Source of the DNA: Desulfacinum hydrothermale DSM 13146
GTDB taxonomy: Bacteria > Desulfobacterota > Syntrophobacteria > Syntrophobacterales > DSM-9756
Length of the DNA stretch: 64,000 nt
Assembly (NCBI RefSeq): GCF_900176285.1
Contig: NZ_FWXF01000001.1
Location: 1 to 64,000, forward strand
Reading direction: 5' to 3'
In this document: positions 55,398 to 64,000 of the stretch, piece by piece
Layout: the number at the start of each line of letters is the position of its first letter
Position numbering within the stretch: the first letter of the stretch is position 1
The notes under the pieces: model-generated
Told to the model about the DNA's origin: nothing
What the model saw: only the letters and a program-made list of their open reading frames with translations
Database searches by the model: none
Translations under genes and position numbers: made by a program

Positions 55398-56384
55398 ATG
55401 AAAAGACCGTCGCTTCTGCAAGGATTGACCTGTGTCGCCGTGGCCCTTTTCTGCCTGGGTTGGTGGGGTCAGGTGAGCGCCAAACCGGTGGATTGGATTG
55501 TGGCGGTGGTCAACGACGACATCATCCTGGAAAGCGAACTGGAAGCGCGGGTGAAGGCCATCGCCCAGGCATCGGGCCAGAGCTTGGCTTCCGCCCCCCA
55601 GATGGGCCTTCTCAAAAAAGAGGTCCTTCGCCAGATGATCCGCGAACGGCTCACGGCCCAGGAAGTGGCACGGCTCAAGATCTCCGTGAGCGACCAGGAA
55701 GTGGAGGGGGCGCTGGAGCGGATCAAGGAGGTGAACCAGCTGGATGATCAGCAGCTGGCCGAGATGCTTCGCAGGGAGGGACGGACGCTGGAGCAGTTCA
55801 AAGACAAGATCCGGGAAGACATGGAGCGCGCCCGGCTCATCGAACGGGTCCTCAAGTCCAAGACCGTTATCACCGACGACCAGGTGGAAGCGTATCTGCG
55901 GGAACAACGCAACGACCCGGAGGAAAAGAGACGACTGGCGGTGATCTTTCTTTCGGCGGGACGCAATGCGACCGAGAGGGCGGCGGCCCGTCAGAAGGCG
56001 CAGGAGATTCTGGCCAAGCTTCGTGACGGAGCGGACTTTGCCGGTCTGGCCCGCGCCTATTCCCAGGGGCCGGGGGCGGAAAACGGTGGCGATATCGGTT
56101 ATATCAAGGCCAAGGACCTGGCGGGCCCTCTGGAGCGCGTGACGCGGGACCTGAAGGTGGGCGGCGTGAGCGAGGTGGTGGAATCGGCCGCCGGATTCTA
56201 TATCGTGAAGCTCTTGGACGTGCAGCGGGCTGCGCTGAAGAACGTGGATGCGCGGCTCCTGGAGAAGGCCCGGCAGGAGTTGTTTCAGCAAGAAGTGAAC
56301 AAGAAGTACGAAAAGTGGATCCGGGAGCTGGAGGCCAAGTCCTTCATTCAGGTGCATTGGACGCCCCCGTCCACGGGGTCCTGA
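55398..56384 (+). CDS. SurA-like periplasmic peptidyl-prolyl isomerase/chaperone
   Basis: 328 residues: signal peptide (MKRPSLLQGLTCVAVALFCLGWW...VSA), then WIVAVVNDDIILESELEARV (SurA N-terminal fold), a helical chaperone region, and one parvulin domain (about residues 175-275) with LAVIFLSAG, GADFAGLARAYSQGPGAENGGDIGYI and AAGFYIVKLLDV. E. coli SurA has two parvulin domains; this has one, as is common in this phylum. It helps fold outer-membrane proteins. Separated from mfd by 63 bases. Confidence 0.9.
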   Translation: MKRPSLLQGLTCVAVALFCLGWWGQVSAKPVDWIVAVVNDDIILESELEARVKAIAQASGQSLASAPQMGLLKKEVLRQMIRERLTAQEVARLKISVSDQEVEGALERIKEVNQLDDQQLAEMLRREGRTLEQFKDKIREDMERARLIERVLKSKTVITDDQVEAYLREQRNDPEEKRRLAVIFLSAGRNATERAAARQKAQEILAKLRDGADFAGLARAYSQGPGAENGGDIGYIKAKDLAGPLERVTRDLKVGGVSEVVESAAGFYIVKLLDVQRAALKNVDARLLEKARQELFQQEVNKKYEKWIRELEAKSFIQVHWTPPSTGS

Positions 56385-56565
56385 TCGGATCGAGAGGTAA
56401 ACGAGGGCGGACGGGCGGTTGGGGCCTTTTAGGTGGGGGGCGCCGAGAAGAGCAGGGGTGTGCACGGAGGGCTTTCAAGGGGGACTCCTGGCTCGGGCGA
56501 GGCGGCCCATCCTTGATGGATGACGCAACAGCGGCCGTGGCGGGGAGCCACAAAGGGGAAAGCGG

Positions 56566-57684
56566 GTGTCCATGGAGGCGATACGGGAGATCGGTGCCTT
56601 TCTGGAGGGTGAGCGCAAAAGGCAGCAACTGACGTTGGAGGCGGTGTCCCGGCATACGCGGATCAGCGTCAAGATGCTGCGCGCCATCGAAGAGGGAGAA
56701 CTGGGGGTGATCGGAACGCCCCTGATCATCCGGGGCTTTCTCAAGACCTACTGCGAGGCCCTGGGCATCGATCCGACCCCCGTCTTGGAAGAATACGCTG
56801 CGGAGATCCTTCAATACGACGACGAGCGGGACCGGCTTCGGCGTTTTGAGGGGTGGATGAAGGCGGCTCCTTCCCGTGGAAGGCTTCTGTTGGGAGCCAT
56901 CCTTTTCCTGATCTTGGCGGCGGTGCTGGCCGCCGGCTGGGCCCTGTGGTGGCCGGGGTACCAGCAGAAGAAAACGGCCACCGTCTTGGAAAACCCGGCG
57001 GTTCCCACAACCCAGGACCTGCCCACTGAACTGGCGGCGGGGGGATCCGAACCCAAACCGCAAGTGCCGCCCCAAACGGAGGAAAGCCCGGCGGTGGAGC
57101 AGACCGGGCCCCATGGGCCTGAGCAGGTGCCCGCCGGGGAGGAACGGTCCATCGAAGTGGCCGTTCCCAAGATCGAAGAGCAAGCCCCGGGGGAGGAGCC
57201 TCTGCCGTCCGGTCCTGTCCTGAAGGAAGAAGGGAAATCGGTGGGCGCCGCTCGGGAAGGAACGGCGGTCCTTTCGGGCGGGGCCGTGGAGACCTCGTTG
57301 GATTCCCAAGCCGATTCAACGCCATCACCGGTGGAGTCCGCGTTGGGGCCGGCACCGAGGATCCGGCCGGAACCCCCTGCGCAACAGGCCGAGACCACCG
57401 TGGCGGAGGGCCAGAAAGCTCCGATGCCAGGGCACACGGTGCGCATCGTGGCACACGAGAAGTCCTGGGTGCAGGTTCGAGTGGATGGGACCGATTCCGA
57501 GAGCCGGCTCATGAAGCCGGGCGATGAAAAGAGCTACTCCGTGGAGAAGAGTGTCCACCTGTGGGTGGGCAACGCAGGAGGCATCCGGGTCTACTGGGAC
57601 GACAAGCCCTTGAGACCCTTGGGACGGGGGGGAGAGGTGGTTCGAGTGCAACTGCCGGACCCACGCTTCATGCCCGAATCGTAA
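56566..57684 (+). CDS. RodZ-like helix-turn-helix membrane protein
   Basis: 372 residues. An N-terminal HTH_25 domain (FLEGERKRQQLTLEAVSRHTRISVKMLRAIEEG, then GFLKTYCEALGID), one membrane segment (about residues 106-128), a long low-complexity periplasmic linker rich in Pro, Glu and Ala, and a C-terminal DUF4115 beta domain (VRIVAHEKSWVQVRVDGT, KSVHLWVGNAGGIRVYWDD). This is the RodZ layout, linking MreB to the cell wall. GTG start at 56566 follows AAAGGGG; an ATG two codons later is possible. The 181-base gap from the SurA-like gene holds nothing clear. Confidence 0.88.
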   Translation: MSMEAIREIGAFLEGERKRQQLTLEAVSRHTRISVKMLRAIEEGELGVIGTPLIIRGFLKTYCEALGIDPTPVLEEYAAEILQYDDERDRLRRFEGWMKAAPSRGRLLLGAILFLILAAVLAAGWALWWPGYQQKKTATVLENPAVPTTQDLPTELAAGGSEPKPQVPPQTEESPAVEQTGPHGPEQVPAGEERSIEVAVPKIEEQAPGEEPLPSGPVLKEEGKSVGAAREGTAVLSGGAVETSLDSQADSTPSPVESALGPAPRIRPEPPAQQAETTVAEGQKAPMPGHTVRIVAHEKSWVQVRVDGTDSESRLMKPGDEKSYSVEKSVHLWVGNAGGIRVYWDDKPLRPLGRGGEVVRVQLPDPRFMPES

Positions 57685-57859
57685 GCGGGAACTCGTCCAG
57701 TGAGGGACCCTTGATCGATCTGTTGTCCGTTTCCAGCCTCTATCCCCACAGAATCCCTTTCCTGGCGGGGTGCGCCGGGACTGTCCTCACCGTCGAACCC
57801 ATGGGAGCCTCGGTTCCCTGCCCTCCTTTTCGGCGGCCCTCTGAACGGCGGTGGAGATC

Positions 57860-58660
57860 ATGAAGACCATCCATACGGAAGCCATTGTCCTCCATGCCTC
57901 CGATTACGGTGAGTCGGACCGCATCGTGAGCTTCTATTCTCTTGAGGCGGGTCTGGTGCGGGGGATGGCCAAGGGGGCCAGGCGAAGCCGAAAGCGATTC
58001 GCAAACAGCCTGGAGCCGGGCAGCCGGGTGCGCTTGTCCTACAAGGAACGCCGGGGGTTGGCGTGGGTGGAAAATTGCAAGCTGCTGGATGCCCATGAAA
58101 ATCTCCGTTCCGATTGGTTCCGCTGGGGCCATGCGTGCCTGCTGTGCGAGGCGGTTCTGCGGGTGAGCCCGGAGGGCGTGAGTCAGCCGGAGCTTTTTGT
58201 CCTCCTTCGCGGGGGATTGGAGAGGCTGTGTGAAGATCGGGATCCATGGAACGTGACGGCGCTCTTCCTGTTGCGATTGCTGGCGCTCAACGGCCATGTG
58301 CCCACTCTGGAAAGATGTTGTCAATGCGGGCGAACCGTGCAGCAGTACCAGGCATGGACCTGGAACCTGGACCAAGGCCAGCTTGTGTGCGCGGAGCATG
58401 GGGTCCGAGAGACGGCCGGCGTTTCGTTGGACAGGGGTTCCATCCTGCTGATGCGCATGGCCGTTGCGGCCGCACCGGAGAAACTCTGGAGGATGCGTTT
58501 TCGAAAGGATGCCGCTCAGGCCCTGGTGCGGGCCTTGGCTTCATGGGTGCAGCACCAAAGTGGAAGAGCCCTCAAGAGTCTGAAGATCTTGAATTCGTTG
58601 GGAACCAAAAGTCTTATTCAGGAGGAAAGGATCCATCGTGGAATGGGTGAGTCATTTTGA
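57860..58660 (+). CDS. recO: DNA repair protein RecO
   Basis: 266 residues. OB-fold N-terminus (TEAIVLHASDYGESDRIVSFYSLEAGLVRGMAKGARRSRKRF), then LLRLLALNGHVPTLERCCQCGR and a C-terminal helical bundle. The zinc-finger pair CCQCG and the later C-x2-H (VCAEHG) are kept. Loads RecA with RecR. ATG 57860 after GTGGAG is preferred to the GTG three codons earlier. Overlaps the next gene by 23 bases. Confidence 0.92.
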   Translation: MKTIHTEAIVLHASDYGESDRIVSFYSLEAGLVRGMAKGARRSRKRFANSLEPGSRVRLSYKERRGLAWVENCKLLDAHENLRSDWFRWGHACLLCEAVLRVSPEGVSQPELFVLLRGGLERLCEDRDPWNVTALFLLRLLALNGHVPTLERCCQCGRTVQQYQAWTWNLDQGQLVCAEHGVRETAGVSLDRGSILLMRMAVAAAPEKLWRMRFRKDAAQALVRALASWVQHQSGRALKSLKILNSLGTKSLIQEERIHRGMGESF

Positions 58661-59345
58661 ATCCATGGCGACCACCAACCCGGGGCTGGCCCTGCTTCTG
58701 GCCTTCGGCGGGGGAGTCTTGGCCGGCTTCACCCCCTGCGCCTATCCCATGTTGCCCATCACCGTGGCTTTTGTGGGCAGTCGGTCGCAGGGGAGCCGGT
58801 CCAAGGGCCTCATCTTGTCTGCCTTCTACGTGTTGGGAATCGCCATTGTCTATTCGCTGCTGGGGTTTGCGGCGGCGGCTACGGGGCGTCTTTTCGGATC
58901 CCTCACCATGAATCCGTGGGTCTATCTGGTGGTGGGCAACATCTGCCTGTTGTGCTGTTTGGCCATGCTGGAAGTGATCCCCCTACCGGTGCCTGCTTTT
59001 CTCAGTCGCGTTCAGGTGCGCTGTGTGCCGGGCTCTGAGGTGCTGAGCAGCATCCTGGTGGGGGGGGCCTCGGCCCTGGTGATCAGCCCGTGCACCACGC
59101 CGATCCTCGGGGTGCTGCTCACCCTCGTGGCCACGGGAAAGAGTGTGCTGTGGGGGGGCCTGATGCTTTTTGTCTTTGCCTACGGCATGGGCAGCCTGGT
59201 AATCGTGGTGGGGATCTTCACCGGCTTGCTGGCCTCCCTGCCCCGATCGGGCGTGTGGATGAAACGGGTGCAAAAGGGCTTTGCCGTGCTTATGATCGTT
59301 GCATCCGAATACTTTTTTGTGAAAGCGGGAGAGATGTGGATATGA
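58638..59345 (+). CDS. CcdA/DsbD-type transmembrane thiol-disulfide reductase
   Basis: 235 residues, six membrane segments. The redox cysteines are C34 in AGFTPCAYPMLP and C152 in VISPCTTPILG, matching the DsbD-beta/CcdA pair that moves electrons from thioredoxin across the membrane. It is the transmembrane module alone, with no thioredoxin domain. GTG at 58638 is placed by GGAGGAAAGG. Its stop overlaps the TlpA-like start (ATGA), so the two work together. Confidence 0.9.
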   Translation: MEWVSHFESMATTNPGLALLLAFGGGVLAGFTPCAYPMLPITVAFVGSRSQGSRSKGLILSAFYVLGIAIVYSLLGFAAAATGRLFGSLTMNPWVYLVVGNICLLCCLAMLEVIPLPVPAFLSRVQVRCVPGSEVLSSILVGGASALVISPCTTPILGVLLTLVATGKSVLWGGLMLFVFAYGMGSLVIVVGIFTGLLASLPRSGVWMKRVQKGFAVLMIVASEYFFVKAGEMWI

Positions 59346-59869
59346 GGAAAGTGCTTCAATCGGTGGGGGTGGTGCTTGTGACAGCCGTCTTGGTGGCGGG
59401 AACAGGGTCGGTGGCATCCGCCGAGTCCATGATGGAGAAGGTGCTGGGCCTGGTGGGTGCGGGGACAAGCGCCGAGGCGGCCGATTTCGAGCTGCCCGCT
59501 GTGGACGGAAGCCGCGTGCGCCTGAGCGATTTTCGGGGAAAGAAACCGGTGTTGCTCTATTTTTGGGCTCTCTGGTGCCCGGCCTGCCGCGCCATGAAGC
59601 CGGAAGTGGCCGAGCTGAGGCATGAGATCTCCGACGACCGGCTGGAAATCCTGGCCATCAACGTGGGATCCGGCGAATCCTTCACCAAGGTCAAACGCTA
59701 CCAGAAGGCCCACCCCATGCCCTTCAAGGTGCTCTACGACGGCAACAGCACCGTGACCCAAGCCTACGGTGTCCGGGGGATTCCTCTCCTTGTTATCGTG
59801 GACAAGGAAGGCAAGGTGGTCTATCGGGATCACCAGCTTCCCGGCCACATTGAGCGGTACCTGGACTGA
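59342..59869 (+). CDS. TlpA/ResA-like periplasmic thioredoxin-fold protein
   Basis: 175 residues. Signal peptide (MRKVLQSVGVVLVTAVLVAG...ASA), then ADFELPAVDGSRVRLSDFRGKKPVLL, the active site W-C79-P-A-C82 in LWCPACRAMKP, and the cis-proline region RGIPLLVIVDKEGKVV. AhpC/TSA-type redoxin that reduces disulfides or apocytochrome c heme-binding cysteines, fed by the CcdA-like partner. Confidence 0.92.
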   Translation: MRKVLQSVGVVLVTAVLVAGTGSVASAESMMEKVLGLVGAGTSAEAADFELPAVDGSRVRLSDFRGKKPVLLYFWALWCPACRAMKPEVAELRHEISDDRLEILAINVGSGESFTKVKRYQKAHPMPFKVLYDGNSTVTQAYGVRGIPLLVIVDKEGKVVYRDHQLPGHIERYLD

Positions 59870-59894
59870 GTGGATCCAGTGATAGGGGGCGGCC

Positions 59895-61172
59895 ATGAAG
59901 GATATCCTGACCATCATCATGGCGGGCGGCAGGGGCCAACGGCTCCTGCCCCTGACGCGTGATCGATGCAAGCCGGCGGTGCCCTTCGGGGGCATCTATC
60001 GCTTGATTGACATTCCCTTGAGCAACTGCGTCAATTCTCAACTGTACAAAATCCTTGTCTTCACCCAGTACAAATCCCAGTCCCTGGTGGATCATCTGGA
60101 GGACGGCTGGAACATCTTTTCGGGGGCCCTGGGCCACTACCTGCGGGTGGTGGCTCCCCAGCAGCGCCTGAGTGAAGATTGGTACCGGGGGACGGCCGAT
60201 TCGGTGCGCCAGAATCTGTTTCTGATCGAGAGGGAGCGGCCCCGGCACGTGCTCATTCTTTCCGGGGATCATGTCTACAAGATGGATTACGGGATCTTCC
60301 GCCGGTTCCATGAGGAAAAACATGCGGACGTGACCGTGAGCCTTCTGGAAGTGGACCGGGCGGCGGCTTCCGCCTTCGGCATCGCACAGGTGGATGGGGA
60401 CATGAGGATCCGCGGTTTCCAGGAAAAGCCGGAGGATCCGCCCCCCATGCCCGATGCCCCCCACAAAAGTCTGGCCTCCATGGGAATCTATCTGTTCCGC
60501 ACGGAAGTCTTGCTGCGTGTCCTCCGGGAAAGCCAACACGAGGATTTCGGCCGGGACATCATTCCCAGGCTGGTAGGGGAGGGCAACGTCTATGCCTATC
60601 CCTACCGGCGTTACAACCGGATCAAAGACCATGTGGCCGTCTACGAACCTTCCCTGGGCTACCGCTTCCAAAAGGAAGATCCCACCCGCGATTCCACTTA
60701 TTGGCGCGATGTGGGGAGCCTGGATGCTTACTGGAATGCCAACATGGACCTGACGGGCCTCGCGCCCTTCTTCAATCTCTATGGCCGCCGGTGGCCCATC
60801 CGGGGGCTGCAGCGCCAGGTGCCTCCCGCCAAGTTCGTCTTCGCCCGCCAAGGTTCGGGATCCCAGCGCCTTGGAACCGCCCTGGATTCGGTGGTGCCCC
60901 ACGGGTGTATCATCAGCGGAGGCATGGTGCGCAATTCCGTGCTGTCCTACAATGTCATCGTCAACAGCTGGGCGGAGGTGGATGAGTCCGTCTTGATGGA
61001 CAATGTGGAGGTGGGCCGCCGCTGCCGGATCAAGAAAGCCATCATCGACAAAGACAACGTTCTTCCCGCCGATACCCACATCGGGTTGAACCCGGCGGAA
61101 GACCGCAAGCGCTTCGTGGTGACGCCGCGGGGGATCACCGTGGTTCCCAGGGGGACCTTTCCCCGAGCCTAA
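59895..61172 (+). CDS. glgC: Glucose-1-phosphate adenylyltransferase (ADP-glucose pyrophosphorylase)
   Basis: 425 residues. First committed step of glycogen synthesis. N-terminal IIMAGGRGQRLLPLTRDRCKPAVPFGG, then SGDHVYKMDYG, GFQEKPEDP and MGIYLFRTEVLL; the C-terminal left-handed beta-helix begins near VVPHGCIISGGMVRNSVL and ends with ADTHIGLNPAEDRKRF. The conserved fructose-1,6-bisphosphate and pyrophosphate-binding basic residues near the start are present. Together with pgi and eno it fits a sugar-storing central metabolism. Confidence 0.95.
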   Translation: MKDILTIIMAGGRGQRLLPLTRDRCKPAVPFGGIYRLIDIPLSNCVNSQLYKILVFTQYKSQSLVDHLEDGWNIFSGALGHYLRVVAPQQRLSEDWYRGTADSVRQNLFLIERERPRHVLILSGDHVYKMDYGIFRRFHEEKHADVTVSLLEVDRAAASAFGIAQVDGDMRIRGFQEKPEDPPPMPDAPHKSLASMGIYLFRTEVLLRVLRESQHEDFGRDIIPRLVGEGNVYAYPYRRYNRIKDHVAVYEPSLGYRFQKEDPTRDSTYWRDVGSLDAYWNANMDLTGLAPFFNLYGRRWPIRGLQRQVPPAKFVFARQGSGSQRLGTALDSVVPHGCIISGGMVRNSVLSYNVIVNSWAEVDESVLMDNVEVGRRCRIKKAIIDKDNVLPADTHIGLNPAEDRKRFVVTPRGITVVPRGTFPRA

Positions 61173-61181
61173 GCGTTTGTC

Positions 61182-61375
61182 CAAGAACGCCCAGGTTGAT
61201 CCTTTCTTATGCAGACGGGAAGTTGGGACTTCCAAGCGGGCTTGTCCTGCCGGCCGGCCATGCCCCGGTAGGGGCGGGTTCCGAGCCCGCCCCACCAGGG
61301 CCGTTTGAGAATGCAAAAAGCGCCACGGGCTGCTGAAATTCCAACTGGTCAGAAAGCCACAAAAGGGCGAAAGGC
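61182..61375. repeat. Intergenic repeat family, copy 5
   Basis: Matches copy 3 in the same orientation: GTTTGTCCAAGAACGCCCAGG against GCTTGTCCGAGAACGCCCAGG, then GGGCGGGTTCCGAGCCCGCCC (61272-61292) at the hairpin position and GTCAGAAAGCCACAAAAGGGC at the end. Lies between the convergent glgC and fapA-like genes and may terminate one or both. The rest of the spacer to 61440 holds nothing. Confidence 0.65.
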
Positions 61376-61440
61376 CGCGGGAGCAGCCGAATGGAGGTCG
61401 GCCGACCCCTTCCTTGGTGGATCGCAGAGGGGGGCGAAAG

Positions 61441-63519
61441 TTATTCTTCCAGGGGGAGGGGAACCAGCTTCCGAACCGTAACGCCCCGGGCGGCATCCTT
61501 GACGGGCTTTTCCCGGATGAGACAACGGCCCAAGGTTTCCGGAAGTTTCCATTGGCACGTGGGGGATTGGACGATGGATCCGGCGGCGATTTGACCCCGC
61601 ACCTTGATGGAGGCTGTTCGGGGGCGCGCTTTCATCCATTCCACAAGGTGTTGATATTCCTCGCGATATCCCTCATGCTGACGGTGCAGTTCGTTGCGCT
61701 TTTGCCGCAGCTCTTTGATCTTTTCCTTGACGCCTTCCATCGTGCCGAAGAGCTGCTCCACCACCGCCTCCGCCTCGACCATCTGCTCTTGGAGGCCTCT
61801 CTTTTCTTCTTCCAGTGCGGGGTCGGGGTTGGCCTGGAGCATTGCTTCCAGCTGACGCAGCTCCCCATTCATCTTGTCTTGGCGTTGGACCACGGCCCCC
61901 ATCTGCAGTTCCACCTTGCCGAGGGTCTGTCGCAGCCTGGATTCCGCGCGTTGCAACCGTTCGGACCTTTTCTTTAGACCTTCCAAAAGGCCGCGAAGAT
62001 GCTTCAATTTCTCTTCGGATAGGGGGTCGTGTCCAATGGTCAACCGGCATCCGCGGGATTTCTCCGAACCGGCATTGAGCGCCTCGATGCCCTCAAAAGC
62101 GGTAATATCGCTGGAAAGCACATCTCCGGCATAACAGGCGCCGGAAGTCTCGATGACCGAATCCACCACGCTTGATTCCACCACCACGTCACCGGCGGCA
62201 CGAATGCGGCTTCCCATCGCGTGTCGTGCCTTGATAGGGCCGCCGGCGGTCACACGGCCCCCGATGATCCCGCCCACAATGACCACATGGCCCGTGGCCT
62301 CAATTTCCCCGTGGTGTACCTCATTGGCCGAAACGGACGCCGCTTGCACCCGGAATCCCGTGGTGACGGTGCCGGAAATATGCACATGCCCGTCGAAGAC
62401 CACGTGCCCCGTGGAAAGATCCACATCGCCGGGAATCTCCAGGTCCGGATAGACCGAGATCTTGCCATCGGCCGTCACCAGAGGGCGTCCGGAGGTCTTG
62501 GCAAAAACCTGGGTGCCGTCTTCCGACCGGACCGCTCCCCCGCCGCATCGCAGTATCACGTCCATGGGCTTGGGAGGTGGGACCGGGTTTCCAAACACAT
62601 CCTGGCCCGGTGTGCCGGGCTGGGGGGGAATCTTTTCGGCAAGAAGCGTTCCTTCCTCCACCTGGGGAATCCGACCTCGGTCCCGAAAGTCGATGGCCCC
62701 GCCTTCCTTGATGCGCCCCACCTGCAAAGGATCCGTCTCGAAAAAGTATCGGATGGATGCGTTCCGACCGGGCTTGGGTGGCCGGCCCCGCGCGATGGTG
62801 ATGGACCCTTTGGGGGTTCTTTGTCCCTGAACGGTCTCCACCACAGCGGACAGATCCACGATACCGGCCCGGATTCCCCGGCTGTGCAGCAGCGCTTCCA
62901 GGCCGCTTTGATCCAGGCTGACCTCAGGGCGCTTGGACCAAACAAGAACGGCTTCCAACTTGTCCTGGGTGATCCGAACCTCGAAAAACTCCTCCAGTTC
63001 CTCGATGACCGAAGGAGAAACGCCCGCGGGCCCTTCTTGCTCAGGCGGCGCTTCCTTCTCTTCTTCGGGGGAAACAGCCGGGGAAACCGTCCCAAGGAAC
63101 TCCTGTTCCAGCTGGGCCAGGGCGCTCGGATCCAGAATTTCTTCCTGCACCAGGATCTGGCCGATGGGCAGCACGCGGCGTTCCTTCCGGAACCGTTCCA
63201 TCTGCTTCTTGAGTGCCAGCTTTTCGTCCTTGGGCAAGAGGTATCCCTTGGAGACGGCGTAATCGAGAAAAGGCCGTTCCTTCTGGCGAAAGGCAAGGAA
63301 CTGCTGGATCTGAATGAGAGCCTGGCATTGGGAAGGGGTCAGAACCCCCATTTCCATCAGGATATCGCCCAGAGGACGCCGGGTGCCTTCGGCCGCCAGC
63401 CTCTTTTGGCGGCCAAGGGCCTCGCGCACTTGCTCGGGGCTCGCCAGGCCGTACTTGATGGCCAGCTTTCCCAGCAGAAGCGCCTGATCTCGGTCGCCGA
63501 TCTTTTCATAAAGGGGCAT
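61441..63519 (-). CDS. FapA/DUF342 family protein
   Basis: 692 residues. An N-terminal region (about 1-130) contains LGKLAIKYGLASPEQVREAL and LGDILMEMGVLTPSQ, short repeats seen in type II secretion/FrzS-like adaptor parts. The DUF342 core (about 270-560) begins with a poly-turn beta-solenoid: VFGNPVPPPKPMD, GDVDLSTGHVVFDGHVHISGTV and EIEATGHVVIVGGIIGG. A coiled-coil (about 560-650) precedes a basic end. FapA proteins are linked to flagellar or surface structure assembly. The ATG at 63519 after CCGGAG is preferred. Confidence 0.85.
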   Translation of the reverse strand: MPLYEKIGDRDQALLLGKLAIKYGLASPEQVREALGRQKRLAAEGTRRPLGDILMEMGVLTPSQCQALIQIQQFLAFRQKERPFLDYAVSKGYLLPKDEKLALKKQMERFRKERRVLPIGQILVQEEILDPSALAQLEQEFLGTVSPAVSPEEEKEAPPEQEGPAGVSPSVIEELEEFFEVRITQDKLEAVLVWSKRPEVSLDQSGLEALLHSRGIRAGIVDLSAVVETVQGQRTPKGSITIARGRPPKPGRNASIRYFFETDPLQVGRIKEGGAIDFRDRGRIPQVEEGTLLAEKIPPQPGTPGQDVFGNPVPPPKPMDVILRCGGGAVRSEDGTQVFAKTSGRPLVTADGKISVYPDLEIPGDVDLSTGHVVFDGHVHISGTVTTGFRVQAASVSANEVHHGEIEATGHVVIVGGIIGGRVTAGGPIKARHAMGSRIRAAGDVVVESSVVDSVIETSGACYAGDVLSSDITAFEGIEALNAGSEKSRGCRLTIGHDPLSEEKLKHLRGLLEGLKKRSERLQRAESRLRQTLGKVELQMGAVVQRQDKMNGELRQLEAMLQANPDPALEEEKRGLQEQMVEAEAVVEQLFGTMEGVKEKIKELRQKRNELHRQHEGYREEYQHLVEWMKARPRTASIKVRGQIAAGSIVQSPTCQWKLPETLGRCLIREKPVKDAARGVTVRKLVPLPLEE

Positions 63520-63690
63520 GGCGACTCCGGCTAGAGGCGTGGGGCGGGAAGATCGCCGCATCTGTAGAGCGGTTGTCTCATCCCCGGACCCACCCTGATG
63601 TCACTTTGGTCGTATCGGATACAGTTTTGGCAAAATCCGAAACCAATCTACACACTTCCAGGGCCAGACGTCAACTATTTGACGATCTGC

Positions 63691-64000
63691 TCAGGCCAAG
63701 GCAGGCCTTTTTCGTGTGCCGATTGTGGCTTTCTCAAAATTGTGGGACACCTGGAGAATCGTGGGTTCACCGAAATGAGGTCCCAGGACCTGCAGCCCCA
63801 CCGGGAGCCCATCGGACGTATAACCGCAGGGGACGGATATCCCTGGGATGCCCGCCAGGCTCGCCGGCAGCGTCAGGATGTCGCTCAGATACATCTGGAG
63901 CGGATCCTGGGCCTTTTCCCCGATCTTGAAAGCGGGCGTGGGAACGACCGGTGCGATGATGACGTCACAATGATGAAAGGCCTGCATGAAGTCTTGCTTG
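63691..64000 (-). CDS. gatA: Aspartyl/glutamyl-tRNA amidotransferase subunit A, C-terminal part (gene runs off the right edge)
   Basis: The last ~103 residues of GatA, the amidase that makes Gln-tRNA and Asn-tRNA from misacylated precursors. [45 protein letters not shown] and [16 protein letters not shown] are the standard C-terminal blocks. The Ser-cisSer-Lys triad and the start lie beyond the window. The 170-base gap to the FapA-like start holds nothing clear. Confidence 0.93.
   Translation of the reverse strand, partial: KQDFMQAFHHCDVIIAPVVPTPAFKIGEKAQDPLQMYLSDILTLPASLAGIPGISVPCGYTSDGLPVGLQVLGPHFGEPTILQVSHNFEKATIGTRKRPALA

Noticed and set aside
51720-56465. A continuous 1581-codon open frame antisense to mfd and the surA-like gene
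   Set aside because: High-GC coding DNA often leaves an open antisense frame. The product is low-complexity (His/Gly/Leu-rich), lacks domains, and both sense genes are unmistakable.

Overview
The window is high-GC (clearly above 60% by eye) bacterial DNA. It fits a sulfate-reducing or syntrophic member of the former Deltaproteobacteria (Thermodesulfobacteriota, probably Syntrophobacteraceae-like). Grounds for this: futalosine-pathway menaquinone genes (mqnB, mqnD), a tungsten-type aldehyde:ferredoxin oxidoreductase, an iron-sulfur flavoprotein, succinate dehydrogenase/fumarate reductase subunits, a selenocysteine-containing HesB/IscA-like protein close to selA, and a CheD-HDOD fusion. The species cannot be named from sequence alone. 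Nearly all of the DNA is ordinary chromosome; clear accessory DNA is limited to the left edge (IS3 and DnaA-like remnants) and 10.4-12.0 kb.

Layout. 0-0.6 kb: decayed mobile-element debris. 0.6-6.9 kb (minus): livHMGF, livK and hutU, read as one uptake and urocanate-degradation unit. 7.1-10.2 kb (plus): mqnB, mqnD and an unknown protein. 10.3-12.0 kb: an insertion with a hicBA toxin-antitoxin pair and a relic of a 3-hydroxyacyl-CoA dehydrogenase, flanked by a 128-bp direct repeat that duplicates the 5' end of pgi; intact pgi follows. 14.5-20.0 kb: a five-domain peptide/nickel-type ABC transporter in four genes. 20.5-23.9 kb (minus): purB and a Trk/Ktr potassium uptake pair. 24-29.5 kb (plus): sfsA, eno, coaE, sdhA (frameshifted in a G9 run), sdhB and a small unknown gene. 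29.7-36.7 kb: an acyltransferase, an AOR with a cytosolic BtuF-like protein, a Na+/H+-type antiporter and a patatin-like lipase. 36.8-41 kb: rimI, then a three-gene GMC-oxidoreductase/TPP-enzyme operon. 41.2-45 kb: iron-sulfur flavoprotein, orphan receiver protein, a ZraP-like protein behind a sigma-54 type promoter, and the CheD-HDOD protein. 45.2-48.1 kb: DnaJ-like, phasin-like and UbiB-kinase genes. 48.3-51.6 kb: the selenoprotein, an MFS exporter and selA. 51.7-61.2 kb (plus): mfd, surA-like, rodZ-like, recO, ccdA-like, tlpA-like and glgC. 61.4-64 kb (minus): a FapA/DUF342 protein and the 3' end of gatA.

Several non-coding signals are visible. A family of imperfect intergenic repeats built around a GGGCGGGTT/AACCCGCCC-type hairpin occurs at about 10.3, 13.7, 20.1, 33.5 and 61.2 kb. 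There are strong intrinsic terminators after the zraP-like gene and the selenoprotein gene, and near-consensus promoters upstream of sfsA, trkH, selA, the GMC operon and the liv operon. No tRNA, rRNA, CRISPR array or complete insertion sequence was found.
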